Shown here: piece by piece, positions 23,008 through 36,800 of the stretch
Layout: every line of letters starts with the position of its first letter
How positions within the stretch are numbered: the first letter of the stretch is position 1
Origin: Nephromyces sp. MM_2019
Taxonomy: Eukaryota; Apicomplexa; Aconoidasida; Nephromycida
Assembly (NCBI GenBank): GCA_015657535.1
Contig: JADHZB010001589.1
Coordinates: forward strand, 12,620-72,320
DNA: 59,701 nt
Reading direction: 5' to 3'
Position numbers and translations under genes: made by a program
The notes under the pieces: generated by a model
The model's input: the letters and a program-made list of their open reading frames with translations, nothing else
Databases searched by the model: none
What the model was told of the DNA's origin: nothing

Positions 23008-23916
23008 AGCTCCCCCGTCTTTGAAAGTGGTAAAGTGAAAGCCTCTAGCGCCCAATTCCTATAAAACTGAATCCGCCGACGAAAAGCACACTACGACACC
23101 GCCGACGTCTAATTGCCATTTCAGTATTAAAGTTGGCTGTACTTACATTGTGTTACCCGGTGCGGAAATCATTTTATTTTGTTTCAGGGATTATATTTAG
23201 GAAGCTTCATGTTACTTGATGAAAATTGTTCTATTTCTATAATCCTCAAGAGCCAGCATTGACCCAGTAATAGATATAGCGCTAAATCTTTCAGATACGT
23301 TGAAGTTTTGCCACATAGCTATATAGCGCTCTTATATGACCGATCCTCAGCAATATATATTTATCCTTCAATGCCAGAAGCAAATACATACTTAAGTTAT
23401 ACTAAAACTGGGCACGACAGTACGTTACGTCACATTCAAGCGAGTTACTGAGAGTATGCGGGTTGTTTACGAGTAAAGTGACAAATTATTCTTGCTAATC
23501 ATAGATATCCCAGAAGCCACGCAATTTCTCGCCGTTACAAAATTAGCTTACAACGAGTAATACAGACTTGAACTTTTTTCAAAAATCAACTAGACACAAG
23601 CTATGGGCTACTGGAAAGTTTCTGGCAACCATCCTGTTACCCTCTTTTAATGAAAAAAATTTCAATACGCAAAACATAAAATAAGAAAAACTAAAGTCAA
23701 AAATGCAGAAAATCGAGCATTCAGGTGATTTTTCACTGATCATATATAATATTAAAAATTTAGGGTGCTGGTTAAAGCAGCTCATGGCTTCTATGGTATT
23801 GATCGGACTTTATCTTGCAAATTATGCATTTATATGAGCCGTGAAGTTTTTTAACTGTGAGATTTTTGCCCTGACGGAATCTTCTTTCAAAGCAAATAGT
23901 AAGGTGCAATACTGAT
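23008..23916. other. Spacer between DPAP and the unknown helical-protein gene
   Basis: The two minus-strand genes lie head to tail. This stretch should contain the DPAP promoter and the upstream gene's 3' UTR. A frame at 23579-23785 has no family resemblance. No motif stands out. Confidence 0.5.
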
Positions 23917-26900
23917 TTATTCTGAAAGCTGCCATAGCTGTCTATTTTGAGCCCTGCCTTTTTTAGTCAGAGAAACAGAGAAAAATATCCGAGAAAGCCA
24001 AATCTTTGAAAAATTCATCACCGAATCTCTCATAGTTAGCGTTAAATGATTATTATCTCCTTCGCTTATCTTTTCCAAAAAATGAGCCCACTTTTTAGCA
24101 GGTGCTCTTTGTAATTTGTACTTTATTAGGCTACTTTATCATAGTAATAATTACACTGAAGCTTCCTTCATTGGATAGTATCTGAATTTACATTTATTGG
24201 GTTATTCAGAAGCTTCAAGGATTCTTTTCTAAAATATTTAACTAGTTCAGAGTTTGCCAACTGCAGATGACCACCTGAAAATTTTTCAATGTGAAATGCA
24301 ATGCTAAAATGTCACCCTTTTATAGGCAAAAAAAGCTGAGAATATTATAATACTGAAAAAACCCGAAGAAAACTTGTTTATCAGCCTTAATTCTGATCGA
24401 ACTATAAAATTCACCGAGTAGCTATTTGTACACTTCATGATACCTCAACACGGAATATAAGAGATACATGAGATTCTTACTCTCTCAATTGTGCACAAAT
24501 TATTTATTAAAAATAACAATATTTAGTAAATCTCAGCTAGCATCACAAGAACGTGTTTCAGAATTATAGCTTTTTACCTGGTAACCAAAAGTCTAATAAT
24601 GCCAAGATTTCTTCTTGAGCTCTTTCACACTAAAAATAAAACAAGTTTTAGCGAGTGAAAGTTTTTTCTAAAGTTGTAATCGTTTATATAAGCATTGCTC
24701 AAAGTTATCAAAACACATAAAGCACGCTGATGCGACAAAATAAATTCTTCAAGCGATCAATGCGATATTATACTATTGTCTTTTTATTTTATTTAAAAAA
24801 TGCTTTATTTGCTTTCTCCTGTTACCGGTTAAATGTACGCATTATTAAAAAAAGAATTTGAATGACCTTTAAATTTGCATTAAATCAGGCTTACTTTATT
24901 GAAAAGTACTTTTTGAGAGATTTCCTTATTTTCCGTATCCGCCAGGACATGAGGGAATTTATAAACAAAGTAAAATGCCTGAAATACACTTAAATTTTTT
25001 CAAAATTGTGTCACATGGAAAAAAATGCCTGTAAAAAGACGTTATAAATAAACACTAATCCATGTAAAATAGAGCAAGCAGCTTAAGTACAAATAAAAAT
25101 ATTTCAACAGGAACATTCATTGGATAGCGCCTATAATACATAATGGCCACCGCTATGAAATAAAAAATTAAAGATAAAATGATTTTACCAGGTGTAAATT
25201 TTCAAAGGTTTCGCACACCAAGGTTATGACAGCCCTGAATAAAAGCATTATGGTTAAATATCGGAATTTAAAAATCCCAAAAATATAAGATCTGAGCTCT
25301 TATCCTAAAAATAGCCTCTTTTCTACCATGCCTGTGATAATATTCTTTAAAATACTGGTATTAATAACATAAAAACTACAAAAATTACATTTTTCAGCAT
25401 TTTTTGTTTTATTATTACAGTTTTATACACCCTTGAAGTGGAAGTTTGAAAGTATTAAATTTACTCATTCAAAGTTCTCCATAAAATAAGTTTCGGGGTC
25501 TCCAGCAAGTTTGAAGGCGCTACATGGATAACTCCATGCCATAATTCACTGTCCGCAGAAAAAATTCTTGATTCCCTAGCAAAGCGTACAAAAAAATAAA
25601 ACGCTTCAATAACGAAGTTTTCTTCACAAACCAGAAAAATAAAATTGCTCCCAGTGTTCCAGCTTGCTAAAGTGCATATAATCATAATGACATTTTGGCA
25701 CATTTCCCAAAGTTGGGTGATATGAAAGTTATTTAATTAGTCAATTTATGTGAATCAGTTTTAAAACTGAAAAACAGGTGAAAGTATATCCTACACTAAT
25801 TTGCATACTGACACAGTCACGCGAAATCCTGGTGCATGGTTCAAGCAAGCTGAATTTATTTTCGAATAGGAATTGAATAAATTAGAATAAAAGCGCGTAG
25901 ACTAAAGACTTGTGGTATTATAAAAAAAAATGGCAGTAATGTCATGTTGATTATAGGCTTATAAAAGCAGTTATCATATTTTTATTTCGTTTGAAGGAGC
26001 GAGAAAAAATATATACTAAGCACTGCATTACCAGGTTTAAGGATTCAGTACCATATTTTTTTACTGAAAGGCAAACTTTCAATTAACCGGCGACTTACCA
26101 CTTTAAAAACTTAGCTTTCCAATCTGACTCAGAATCATGATATTTCTTTTTTATCTCTGCGACGTTGGCGGCACACTGAGTCTTAAAGGAGTAGTCTTCA
26201 ATAACTGCTTGAATTATTTGCTGTGAAGCAGATAAAATGGAGCACACATTTGTATGTTGCAAAGCCCAGCTCTACACCACAGAAAGATTAATACCGGTTC
26301 CTACAGCTAATTTGTAGTTTAGCAATGTTCTACAGATTTAGAATTACTCGAAAATGAGATGTGTTGCCATAATGTCAAGGCTCAAAAGCCTACAGTAATC
26401 AACCGCTAAGCAGTTTACAATGAAATTTGCCGTGTTTATCGCAAGATTAAGATGACAAAAGCACCAGTTTATAAAGTAATCCATTATGTGTAAGAAAGCC
26501 TGGAGTCATAAATACAATACTTTCACGAAGAAACTTAAGACTCAAATTCTGTTGACTTATACCCCCGTGAAATGTGGTAGATGCAATCTTCAAATAAATG
26601 CGAAGTTTTTCTGTGCTATGATAAAAGTTGAAATTTCGTCAGGACAGTGTATTACCTCAAGTCTTTCTTTTTTAGAGCGGTCATTCCCTTCAGGAGTGTA
26701 AAAAGCAGAAAACAAAAGGTGCTTACTGGATGTAAGCGTGTGTATCACTATCCCGTACACCATTGTTGCTGCGGTAGCTCAGAGTATTTCCGGTCTCGGG
26801 AGATTACTGATGGGAGTGTACCTTATACGCACGCTTAAAATATCCAAATACCCAAAATGTAAACAAAAAAATTCTTTTGCTCTACTGGATGAGGTTGAAT

Positions 26901-27616
26901 TATTTTCGAATGCCAGCGAAAATTTTGCTGGGCAGCATTTATAATGCGTATCGGTAAATATAGAAAATTCCTTGAAAATAATGCCACAAAAATATTTGCT
27001 ACAGCTTCACGCTGCATAAAAAATGGAACTTGCGTTAAAGATGCTATTGTATATTTTTAATTCCTAAAACAGTTCGCGACTTGCTGTGCGCAGCGTCATA
27101 TGTTTAATTGAAACCAATTCAAGGTAAAAAACTCAAGGTATTATACAGTTCCCACTTCCATGTATAAGAGGGCCTCTCCTTGAAACAGTGGAATTTTGTC
27201 CTCCTCAGGTAATTGTTGCAGTTTAAGGCACTTAAAGGTGTTGGCTACAGGGAGGTACCATCAATATCTATCTAGCGTGCCACGGTTAATACATGATCTA
27301 GTATCTCATGCATAGCTGCCTCACTGCAAATTCGACTGCAAAAATTACAAAGTTCAAGTTGTTTGCATAAAGTTGCCTTATTGATGATAAATTTTCATAG
27401 TAGCGACGCGAAGACTCCAACAAAAACAATATAGAGGCTGCTTTAGGCGTGCCATCGCAGGGAAGCTATCAATGCTTTGTGAAAAGCAGCAAAAGCATTA
27501 AATGGAATACAAATCGATAGAAGATACCTACAAAAAGATGCTACCCGGAAATAACCCCTTTGTAATTTTTTTTCCTCTCGTTATGCTTTGAAACGATCCA
27601 AAGACGTGATACTGTC
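23917..27616 (-). CDS. Unrecognised conserved-looking helical protein, 3' ten exons
   Basis: I do not recognise this family. Ten phase-consistent exons on the complement were traced: 27616-27545, 27437-27325, 27230-27147, 26721-26656, 26220-26099, 25666-25632, 25575-25550, 24978-24895, 24260-24192 and 24120-23917 (stop TAA). Together they give 290 residues plus a split 5' codon. The composition is that of a soluble, mostly alpha-helical protein rich in Glu, Lys and aromatic residues. Landmarks are 'LPEEDKIPLFQGEALLYMEV', 'NDRSKKERLEQIIQAVIEDY', 'WKAKFLKCKLEHWEQFYF' and 'YKLQRAPAKKWAHFLEKI'. There is no signal peptide or clear membrane span in the visible part. The intron between the 35-nt and 26-nt exons is about 56 nt. 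Exons farther 5' (towards 28-31 kb) are likely but unresolved. The coherence of phases across ten exons is the main support. Confidence 0.65.
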
Positions 27617-30600
27617 CTATAAAAAAAGCAAAAGGAAAAATTTTACTTTCGCTTTAAAATTGTTTCTTGTAACGATAATGGAAAGCTTATATTACTCAGA
27701 TATATTTTATAACCCAATAACTAAGGTATTTTCATAAAATTTTTTTGTTAATGAATTAAATATTATGGGCCCTATCCTTACCTTAGTCTAGGTTTTTGTG
27801 CTGCACAAAAATTTCGTGCAAGCTATAAAAAAGAATATGAGATGATGGTGCTTTAAGCTTGCAGTCACGTAAAGTTAGCATATGATGTCAAATTGAAACT
27901 TATCTCAATCCTTTAAAATTTCCAGATTTCGGCATAGAATCTTAATAAAGTAACCTCGGTAATTTCGCCAGAAACTAAAATTAATATTCAAGAATACGTC
28001 CCTTAAAATGACTAAATCAATTCCAGTCGTAATTTGCCTCGATTTTTCAAATAGCATGCCTGTGCTAAGTCTGCACTTGCACTCAACTAGAAACTTGAAA
28101 TCTGAGCGTAACTTAGACTTGCTGACTATGGATACCACATAATCATGAGCTCAGCAATATTAGAGCTGGAACTGCACGCATAGTCTGGTTGACGCATATC
28201 CAGTATATGAGGTTACTGCATTGTAGCATAGGGCTTCCATACCTAGGAAAGGTTTACATGTAGAAGTATAGTTGTAAACAACGGCATACCACAAGTTGTA
28301 CGCATAGGCATGCCTCCTTTGGTTCTCCTAATAAGCAACAGGTTAAGCACCATGACTTTTTCTTTCTTGTTACTAACAAGTTATGTCAACACAAAATGAT
28401 GTAGTATTTTCGTGATATTATTTAAAATTAGAGACCTCGAAGCACAAACTGAAAAAGTTTACAGTTTCGTATCAGGATGCTTATAGATTCGTCAATCTAA
28501 TTTTGGGTATAGCATAGTTGGGGCTGCGTCATATAGGACGAATATCTTTAAGGTTAAGGTAGGTAATTGGCTTTCTCGAAAGAAGAAAATTACGTCACCT
28601 GTTAGCTGAGTTTTTTCTTCTTTGCATGAATAATTTTTTTTTGCGTCATAGCTTAAAATTTGCCTTTCAGAGCTCCCAATGGCATGTGGATTTCATCTAG
28701 CTACGCGCTTCAGCTTGCATTAGCAGCTAGATTGTAGCAGCTACAATAAATGTGAGATGATACACAGCATATCCAGCAGTCTAACAGGCGGTCTGCATAA
28801 TCCCACTATGTAGCATGCCCAGCTGCAGTAGATTTCAATATCAAACATAGCAAATGAATGTGCCTATTTGCAGTTGAGTGACCAAATATTGCCCGAGCAC
28901 CTCTTTTGTTACAATATCTTAGCTGATAGTCAATTTCTACATCGGGCTGATGATGCTAGTTCCTCGGGGTTCTAGGATGCGCAGCAAAGGAGTGTTAAAT
29001 TGGCTTCGCATCTTCACGAATACTGTGCAGTGGGCTCTTTTTCCATCTGTGATTCCTTGTTAGCATTCTTGCCTTTATTCTGCTGGTGGGAAGGTTTGTG
29101 ATGCAGGTGTGTCCCCTTTAGTTTCCTCTAACAATGCAGGCTGGTACCCAGCTAGTGGTTTTACTTGCCTTGAAGAGCGGAAAAAATTTTGAAGTCTTTT
29201 CCAAAACGTTCATTCCTGTTCTACTTCCGTATCTAATATCGTGAAATTACCACTTATTGGAGTTATCTTGCAAAGATCCTGTATTTTGTTGTATAATTAT
29301 CCGTCTTGCATACTGGGAAAATAGTGGCCAATACGTCTTTCCGATGGTTTAACGGCTGTCTTATCTAATTCTTTGAATCTTGGCTTCACGTGCTCAAACT
29401 AGCCTCTTTGGTTTCGTGGTTCCTCCATGAAAAGCCTTTTTCCGTTTTAAAGCGTTTTCTGTGAATGCTTTTTCGTATGCTTCACCAGCTTATGAAGTGA
29501 TCTTTTTTGTGTATTTTCAAGATAAGATGGATTGTCACCTTTTTCTTCGATGTGACGTACTGTTTCGAAATAAACTGCTTCTTAACCTGCATTGCTATAA
29601 ATGCTGAATTACTCCCCATGACGAAGCTATAGCCTAACTGTAGCCCCATACAGCTGCTTACGGCGAACTTAGCAGGGGGGCAGTGAAGTACAATACTTTT
29701 ATAATTATAATTAGTCACTTTTTTTGGTCGTTTTCCTAGTAAATTTACCTTGGTACCTTCAAAATGCAAAGCCATCGCAAAGGAAAACTAACCCAACAAT
29801 TAGAGGTTACTACACTGGATTCAAATTTGGCCGTGTCCCGCCAAAAGGTAACTGTGCTGCTGGAAAAGATACGGTTCATTGGTAAACCGAGTCCATTTGA
29901 TTATTCTCTGTGAAGCATGACGCAAAAATAGTAGCATCAAAAGGAGTATACTATAAGGCCGATAAGTCTAGCTTGTCACCATTAAATGCAGTGTGCTTAT
30001 GTTGTTGACTTGAACATTCTGACAAAATACTTGTAGCCATAATCGTGTAACTAACTGACTTCTTTAACTTAAGCTTTTTTACATTCATAAGGTCACCTTG
30101 AATTGTAACCGGGTATCTATCTGTGAAGAAAATTTTGTCTAAGTTTAAGGGTTTTTTCTTCACGCGTGTCTTAATAATTTGCTCGGGAAAAACTTGGGTA
30201 TATTCTAATGATTTTTTAAGCTTTGAGTTGATGCAATGTCACCTGAATTTGAGTTACTCTTACTCCTATGCAATTTTATTTTCATACGAAAGGTTACTTA
30301 TTCCATGACAGCACTAATTTGTTGCACTACTAAATGAACTTTAGTTTTTTAGTCACTGAGCCTGTAAAGGAATATTCCTCTAAAGTGCTCACTTTAGTTT
30401 TTGTAATAGTTTGTCCGCTCTATCTCATAAGTTACGAAGAAATTTATTGCAAGGATTTTCTGGAGATTTTTTTCTTCAGACAGAATATAATTTTACGAGC
30501 CAATGTATTGCCCAGCTGAAAAAATGCTGTGATATCATAGTTTCCGAGTTCTTAAACAAACGTGAAGGATTATTTGGAATTTTGATCATCCTGGCTTTGT

Positions 30601-31448
30601 TGTTTCAGCACGGAAAAGTTTGAAATATTTGCTGACAACCGGAGGGTTTATTTTTTTTCAGGAGTATTTGTAGTAATAATGCAATGAAAAAGTATGGTAT
30701 TATAAATACAAATCTTACATGCAGTTAAGCCATAATTTGCTGTGCATACGGCTTCATAATCTATTCATTTCAGTGTTATTCTGTGGTGGCATAATTTAGG
30801 AGTAATAATAGGAAATTATGGAGTATCTAGGAAACGGACTCAAGGTGCATAGCATCATCAGTTTCTCTTTCCTACTGTAGTGAGTGTAGCTTTCCCGCTA
30901 TAAACAGAATGCTTCGTCCATTACAGATATGCCCCTCGTTTCATTAACAGTAGCACTGGCTGATTTATTGTCTTTTTTAACATTTAATTAATTTTGCTGC
31001 TGCGTTGTTATGTGTAGAACCATTTTACGGCTATGAAACGTTAATGCAATAAACTACATTATCCTCGGGCTTTCTTACATTGAGTAATTGCTGGGTTTTG
31101 AACCCGGAAAGCAAGCTCTTCTTACATTTATAAAAGGATAAACTTGCATTTTTTACAGCAGCTTGCTTTTTGACTAGAGATTTTAAATGGTGATCTGAGG
31201 GCATGTAAGTTCGTATATTGGTGTAATTTGTAGTAGGATCCGTAAGCATCCACTCCATCTCCAATTTTATATTTATATTTGGTATTATGCTTCAATACTT
31301 GATGCCTGTCGAACAATTCATTCATTTTCTCTTGCGTTAATAAATTAAGCTTACTCCATATCCATCTTTCGACTTTTGTATGTGGGAAATTTGTTGCTTT
31401 TGCTAGAAGGCATCTACATAAAAGTTTATTTTATGTAATTTCTTTTAG
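27617..31448. other. Unresolved region, possible additional minus-strand exons
   Basis: Minus-strand open frames at 27905-28138, 29482-29775, 29951-30163 and 31031-31325 have protein-like composition (for example 'GDLMNVKKLKLKKSVSYTIM' at about 30.1 kb). I could not join them in phase to each other or to the gene ending at 23,917. The missing N-terminal exon(s) of plus-strand TRAPPC5 must also lie here. One candidate is the ATG at 30818 reading 'MEYLGNGLK' before a GT, but nothing confirms it. Confidence 0.4.
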
Positions 31449-33804
31449 GTTAGCTTGAGCGCTTTTGCTTTCTTGTTTTCTGAGATGGTGCAGTACTGTA
31501 TCAGTGAATCCAGGAAAGGGTACAGCATGGAGGACAGGTAACTATATGCTCTTTAGTGGTTAACCTAAAATTCAATGTGCTGTGCCCTTTCCGTGCCTTT
31601 TAGTGGGAAAGTACACCTGTTTTTTTGAAGTTGTGTCAACCCAGCAGCAGATTTTTTTTGTCAATATTGCGGTTCTGGTTGCAGCGTATGCTTAAGATTC
31701 ATGTAAAATTTGTATTTTTTATGCTTCCGCGTGCATTAAGGCTCTCTGGCTTTGATATTTTTCAAGGGTCCAACCGAATTACTATGGTTTATAACTTGAA
31801 ACCCTATAAAAGTGCATAATTATAAAATTTTATCTAGTGAAGTGTAGTCTGCTTTATAAAGTTTCTGGCGAATTTTTGGGCTCACGCACCTTTCTATTCA
31901 CGTTGATATATGCTACTAAAGATGAATTTTGGTTGCTTAAGCTTCTTGCTAAAATTTTATTTGCTACTTTTTTACCAAATGATTTCAAAATATTTATTTC
32001 TATACTTTAAAAATATGTCTAAGACCTCTCTAATCAGGTTACATGAAATGGGCATCAGAGTGGGCTACCGCGTGCTGGATCTGTTATGCTACAGAGAGAG
32101 GAATAATCAAAGAGAAACTCGTCTGCTACCAATGCTAATTTTTATTTCCCAAACATGTTGGGAGTATCTTTATGGGCATAGTGGGAAACTGCTGAGAGGA
32201 CAAAGTGGAGAAAATGAATGTGAGCTTCAGTTGATTCTAATTTCTTTATTGTTCAAGAGACGCATTATAATTGCATAGCAGGTTGCATTTTTGAAAACTG
32301 AATATGCAGGATATTGTTTTATTGTTGGCCTTGAAATATCTTTCAAAATATTTTGTTCTACTGAATGCTAGCTTTGGCCTTTTTGCTCCAGTCTGTTTGT
32401 GTTCCAAAATTTCTACATTAGAGCTCTAGTCTTCCTAAAGTGCTCTATCGTGTGTATTCGTATTTCAGCGAAAGGCAGTGCTGCACTGCTGTAATGCTGT
32501 TTTTATTGAATGTTTCGATCAAGGATTTCTAGTTGAGCCAGTTTTGTAGTAAGAGTTTTTTCGGTTTTATATCGTGCAAGTTTTTCATTGGTTATTTATT
32601 ATTTTTAATACTTCATGATATAGCATACAAGATTATTTGAACGCGCTATGGATATAACCCATTCTGGCAGGGAAAGAATACTATTGATTGCGCAAACTAT
32701 TGGTACTTTACTATGTTTTAATGCAGATATGATCAGCGATAAATATCTCCTGCTGAACAAGTTTATTTCAGTCCCTCGGGTAAAAGATGAATTCTTTAGG
32801 ATTAAATTTTTCGTCCTTCGTCATATCTGATACAAACTATTTTTATTCTTTGAACTCGTTTTTCTTTAATTATATTTATGTGAGATTGGTTGTGAAGACC
32901 TAAAATATTCTTATTCGAGTAATTTGGCGTATTTTGTGATTATGAGCAATGGATGTATTTTCCTAATTCTATTTTCTTGTGACTTTATGTTTTTAATGAG
33001 TAACCATTTTTTTCTACATTACTAATGTTTAATGATTTCGTTACCCTCATTAAATTTGAGCTCTATTACCTAATGGGGTAAATGTTTGAACTCTTTTTTC
33101 AATACTTATGTGGTTGAGTATTGGAGCTTCTCTGCTTGCCTTTTTGGCTACTATGCCTCAGTTACCAAATTTTACCGCTTAGTTAGTATCTAGTATGATT
33201 TGAACTACTTCTTAGGACTTTGAAAATACAAACTGTGGAGCTTACGCCGCCGGAATTGTGGAAGGCATCTTATGCAGTGCTGAGTTTGTAAGAGCTACAC
33301 TTGTGATTTTTTGCTTGCTATTTTTCGAGGATATTATAGTTCATTTGATTTTTTCCTATTGCGAAAATCACCGAGTTTGTAATTAATCCTAAGGCATTGA
33401 TATTAGATGTTAAAACGAAGCTCTTCTGAAAAAAATTATCAACCTTTGTTAAGAATTTTATGATTATTTTGATATAGCATTTCTTTATGCAGCGTGCTTT
33501 TTATAAACCAAACCGATGCGGTATTCAATCTAAAATTTGTATATATGTTATCATCTAAACTTTGTTCTATTTTTTAATTCTCTCAAGTGCTAGGGAAGGC
33601 ATGATTGTACCCATAATACTTGTTTATTATTTTTTTTTTGACAAGACGTGAGATATCCACTCATAGGATATAACGTGTTATTTGTTTTTTCAGCCTGCAG
33701 AAGTGACTGCGCATACAGTCGGAGATTCTAGTTCTCCTAAGGGTACAACGCTTGTCATAAAATTTTTTCCGGAGGTTGTAGCTCGAGAGAAGGAGCAATC
33801 ATAA
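31449..33804 (+). CDS. TRAPPC5: TRAPP complex subunit 5 (Trs31/TRAPPC5), N-terminal exon missing
   Basis: A core subunit of the TRAPP tethering complexes that activate Rab1/Ypt1 in ER-Golgi and Golgi traffic. The five exons are 31449-31537, 32038-32219, 32727-32779, 33216-33287 and 33694-33804 (TAA), all GT..AG and in phase, giving 168 residues plus stop. Family landmarks in order are '[17 protein letters not shown]', '[17 protein letters not shown]', '[19 protein letters not shown]', '[17 protein letters not shown]', '[15 protein letters not shown]' and 'FPAEVTAH...GTTLVIKF'. These cover the Bet3-like fold to its normal end. The protein should start about 20-30 residues before 'VSLSAF', and that exon was not found with confidence upstream of 31449. 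The last exon carries a short Ser/Pro insertion ('GDSSSPKG'). Confidence 0.94.
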
Positions 33805-36800
33805 GCTGATAGGTCAAAGTAATACCCGAGATAGTATCTCCCTCATCATTTCTGTTCTCTCAAGGGTTCTCTTGCGTTTTTTGTTTCAAAAATCATTAAA
33901 GAGGCGGCTATTATAGGTTTCCGCTGAGGAACTAATAGCCGGCTCGAATAGTCACCAAGCTTTTAATGACCCTGTGTTGTTATTGGAGATATTTTTTTAT
34001 TCTTCGAACTAGTACGCCAATAGAATTTTGGCATCTTTTAATGAAGCTTCTATTTGAAGTGTTCATTTTGAGAACACTTCAAAGGGTGGTTTCATCAAAG
34101 AGAAAGCATTTTTTCTACCAAAAAATTCCCCTTCCTTCATCATTCTAAGTTAGACATGTAGTGTAATTCTTAGAGCGACTAGTAGCCAAGCTTTATGTAC
34201 ACAAAAACTTGCTGGCGTGACATGTGGTCAAGCGAATTTGGGTAATCCGCTGTTATACAAGTATATCGAAGGTTTCACAACTCCATACTTGGATTTTCTG
34301 TACCTATTTTTGAAAAGTACTAAGTATCCTTATCCTCTCTACATATGACTTTTCCGCTTTTTTAGTAGGGGCTTCTTTTTGGTGGTTCCATCTATTTTCT
34401 CCTGGTGGTATCACATGAGTCAATTAACCCTTTTCCAATAAAATTTTAAGATGTTTAACAGTGACAGTTTAGAGTGGTATTTTTAGCTTTGGACGTAACG
34501 TAATGTCAAACTTAGTTGACTTTTCCAACGCAACTTTTTTAGGTATTTATATTCATCTATCTAAGGAGATGGCATTACCTTTTCTTTGGGAACTTTAAAG
34601 GTGACTAGTACATCTAAGCCACGGTTTTTATGTCGTCACTGAAGAAGCTTGCGATGATAGATTGTGTCTTCTCACTATATGAATTTAAATGGTTGCACTT
34701 TCCTTGATGGCAAGCCGCTAGTGCTTTGCTGCGTAATTTTATGCGTTTCTTTTATTTTTTGGTACGAATTTTTTGTCATGTTGTGATAGGGGTTACGTTG
34801 ATAGTGTGTTCAATTCTATTTTTGCGCAACTGGAATTCCGAAAAGGTTTGTTATACACTGTTATAATTTCCATGTTCCGCAGTTTCAGCCTCAACGTTCA
34901 GTATACCACCTAGCTATAATGAGCGGTAAAAAAATTCATGCTCTCTATCTTACACTGCCCGGAAATAGTTACAAGCGTGTTTGAATTAGGTTGAAAAAAT
35001 AATTTAGAAGGAATAGCAATCCTATTGAATCATGAAGCATCAGCTCTCCAAATTCTGTAAAATGTGGCGCTTTCGAACCTTGTAGTAATTATGTTTGTTT
35101 GTAGCCATGTAATACGAATTCTTTTGATAGGCCCTTGCGTTTTTTTAAATTGCGCTGACCCAATTTGTATTGTTGCAAATGTACCATTTTCGAAGCTTAA
35201 ACATAGAAATTACGTTTACTCGAATTTGACAGCCATCTCGAATTTTACCCTTTTAAAACGCAAGTATTCCATTTTTTTCTCAATCCCAATTAAACGGCGA
35301 GATTTAGGTTGGAGTTGACGCTGCATATTGCTATGGTTCATCTAAGGATATGAAGCTGGGCGAGTATTGCTAGAGAGCACTAAATTGCCAGACCTAGTTA
35401 TTTTGGCTAACTGATTCTTACAGTAATTGAGACTATCTTGAATTTTTTTAACATAATTCTCCTTTCACCAGCTAGTAACTGCCGTTTGCTGAATGCCTTG
35501 CAATAGTTGCTTTCTACCCTAGCAAAAATAGCGCAGAACACCGCTTGGCTCAATCGATTCTGATTGGAGATAAACGTGTAGAGTGGAGCTATGCTGTGGA
35601 AAAAGCTCTTTAGGTCACTTCTGAACGAGGTAACACCGTAAATGTCGGCGAATTGAATAGAGCAACTTCAGAGTCTCAATTTTGGATAGTTATCACTTTA
35701 AAAAGAATCTTATGACCGAGAACCACTGTTGTGCATATAAGCACAAAAATGGGGCCTGTTATAAATATGGGGTTACAGGCTGCATAGCTTACCTATGTGG
35801 CCAGCTATAGAAGGAGTAACGGCGTATCATACCGAATTAACCTCTAAAAAGAGTATAGAATAATTCGAGGTCCTTGAATGACTATAAAAGGCCAAGTAGT
35901 TATATACACTCTTGCAACCTATGGAGCAAAAGCTATTTTGGGTCATTTTGCTCTAGAAACTCGTTTGGTTCGATTGTAGGCATGAATAAATTGGTCTTTT
36001 CTGTGGGTTGCATGAGTTGCCTGAGGGGGGTGCATTCCCTGAAGAATGTAGCACAGTTACCCGCATTGCCACTGTAAATAACACCCGCAATAACGTAAGT
36101 GTTTTCCTGAAATGATAATATCTGGGCAAACGATGTGATTATAGCACAATTCTGTCTAATTACTAAGATTGAAAGGATGAATTAAGTGTGAACCGCCTTG
36201 GCAGCTCCATTTAATAGTCGTTTTCCTTTGCAAGTATTTTCGGTCTTTTTTAAGGTAAATACAACTAATTGGACAAACATATGCCGACGGTCTAACAAGT
36301 TATTGCTCTCCTGAGTTTCTTTAAGTTAGTTCTATATCCGTATACGCCATTATACAGTGTATATTTTTCCAAATACCTACCTCAGATAAGAAGGGGCGAA
36401 CGATATCTTCCGAAGGCACCTATTCTTCTCATTATCCGGGACGCTGAGATAAGTAGCGCGCTTATTCAAAGGAAGCATAATTTAAAAGTCTCTACCCCCT
36501 GCAAGCAATTGCCTTCTCGATTTATTAGCACGAAATAAACTACTGGCAAAATCAGGCTCCAGTAAATTTTCGCCAGTAAGCAGAAGTCACGGGAAATTGG
36601 AGTATGCAGCTGCTTAAAAATTGAAAGCTCAGTGGGGACACAAGTGGCAGCATCGGCGGCAACAAATTACTAGCTGGGAGGCAGGTCACCTCTGCAAAAA
36701 ATACATTAGCTATAAACGGCGAGGGATAATAGTTCTGTATATTACGAAATTCTCATGAAAAGTATGGTGAGTGATACTCGGTTCATGCTTATAAGATGGT

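Noticed and set aside
26765..26820. tRNA-like stretch containing GGTAGCTCAG
   Set aside because: No acceptor-stem pairing, no anticodon arm and no T-loop GGTTCRA at the right distance.
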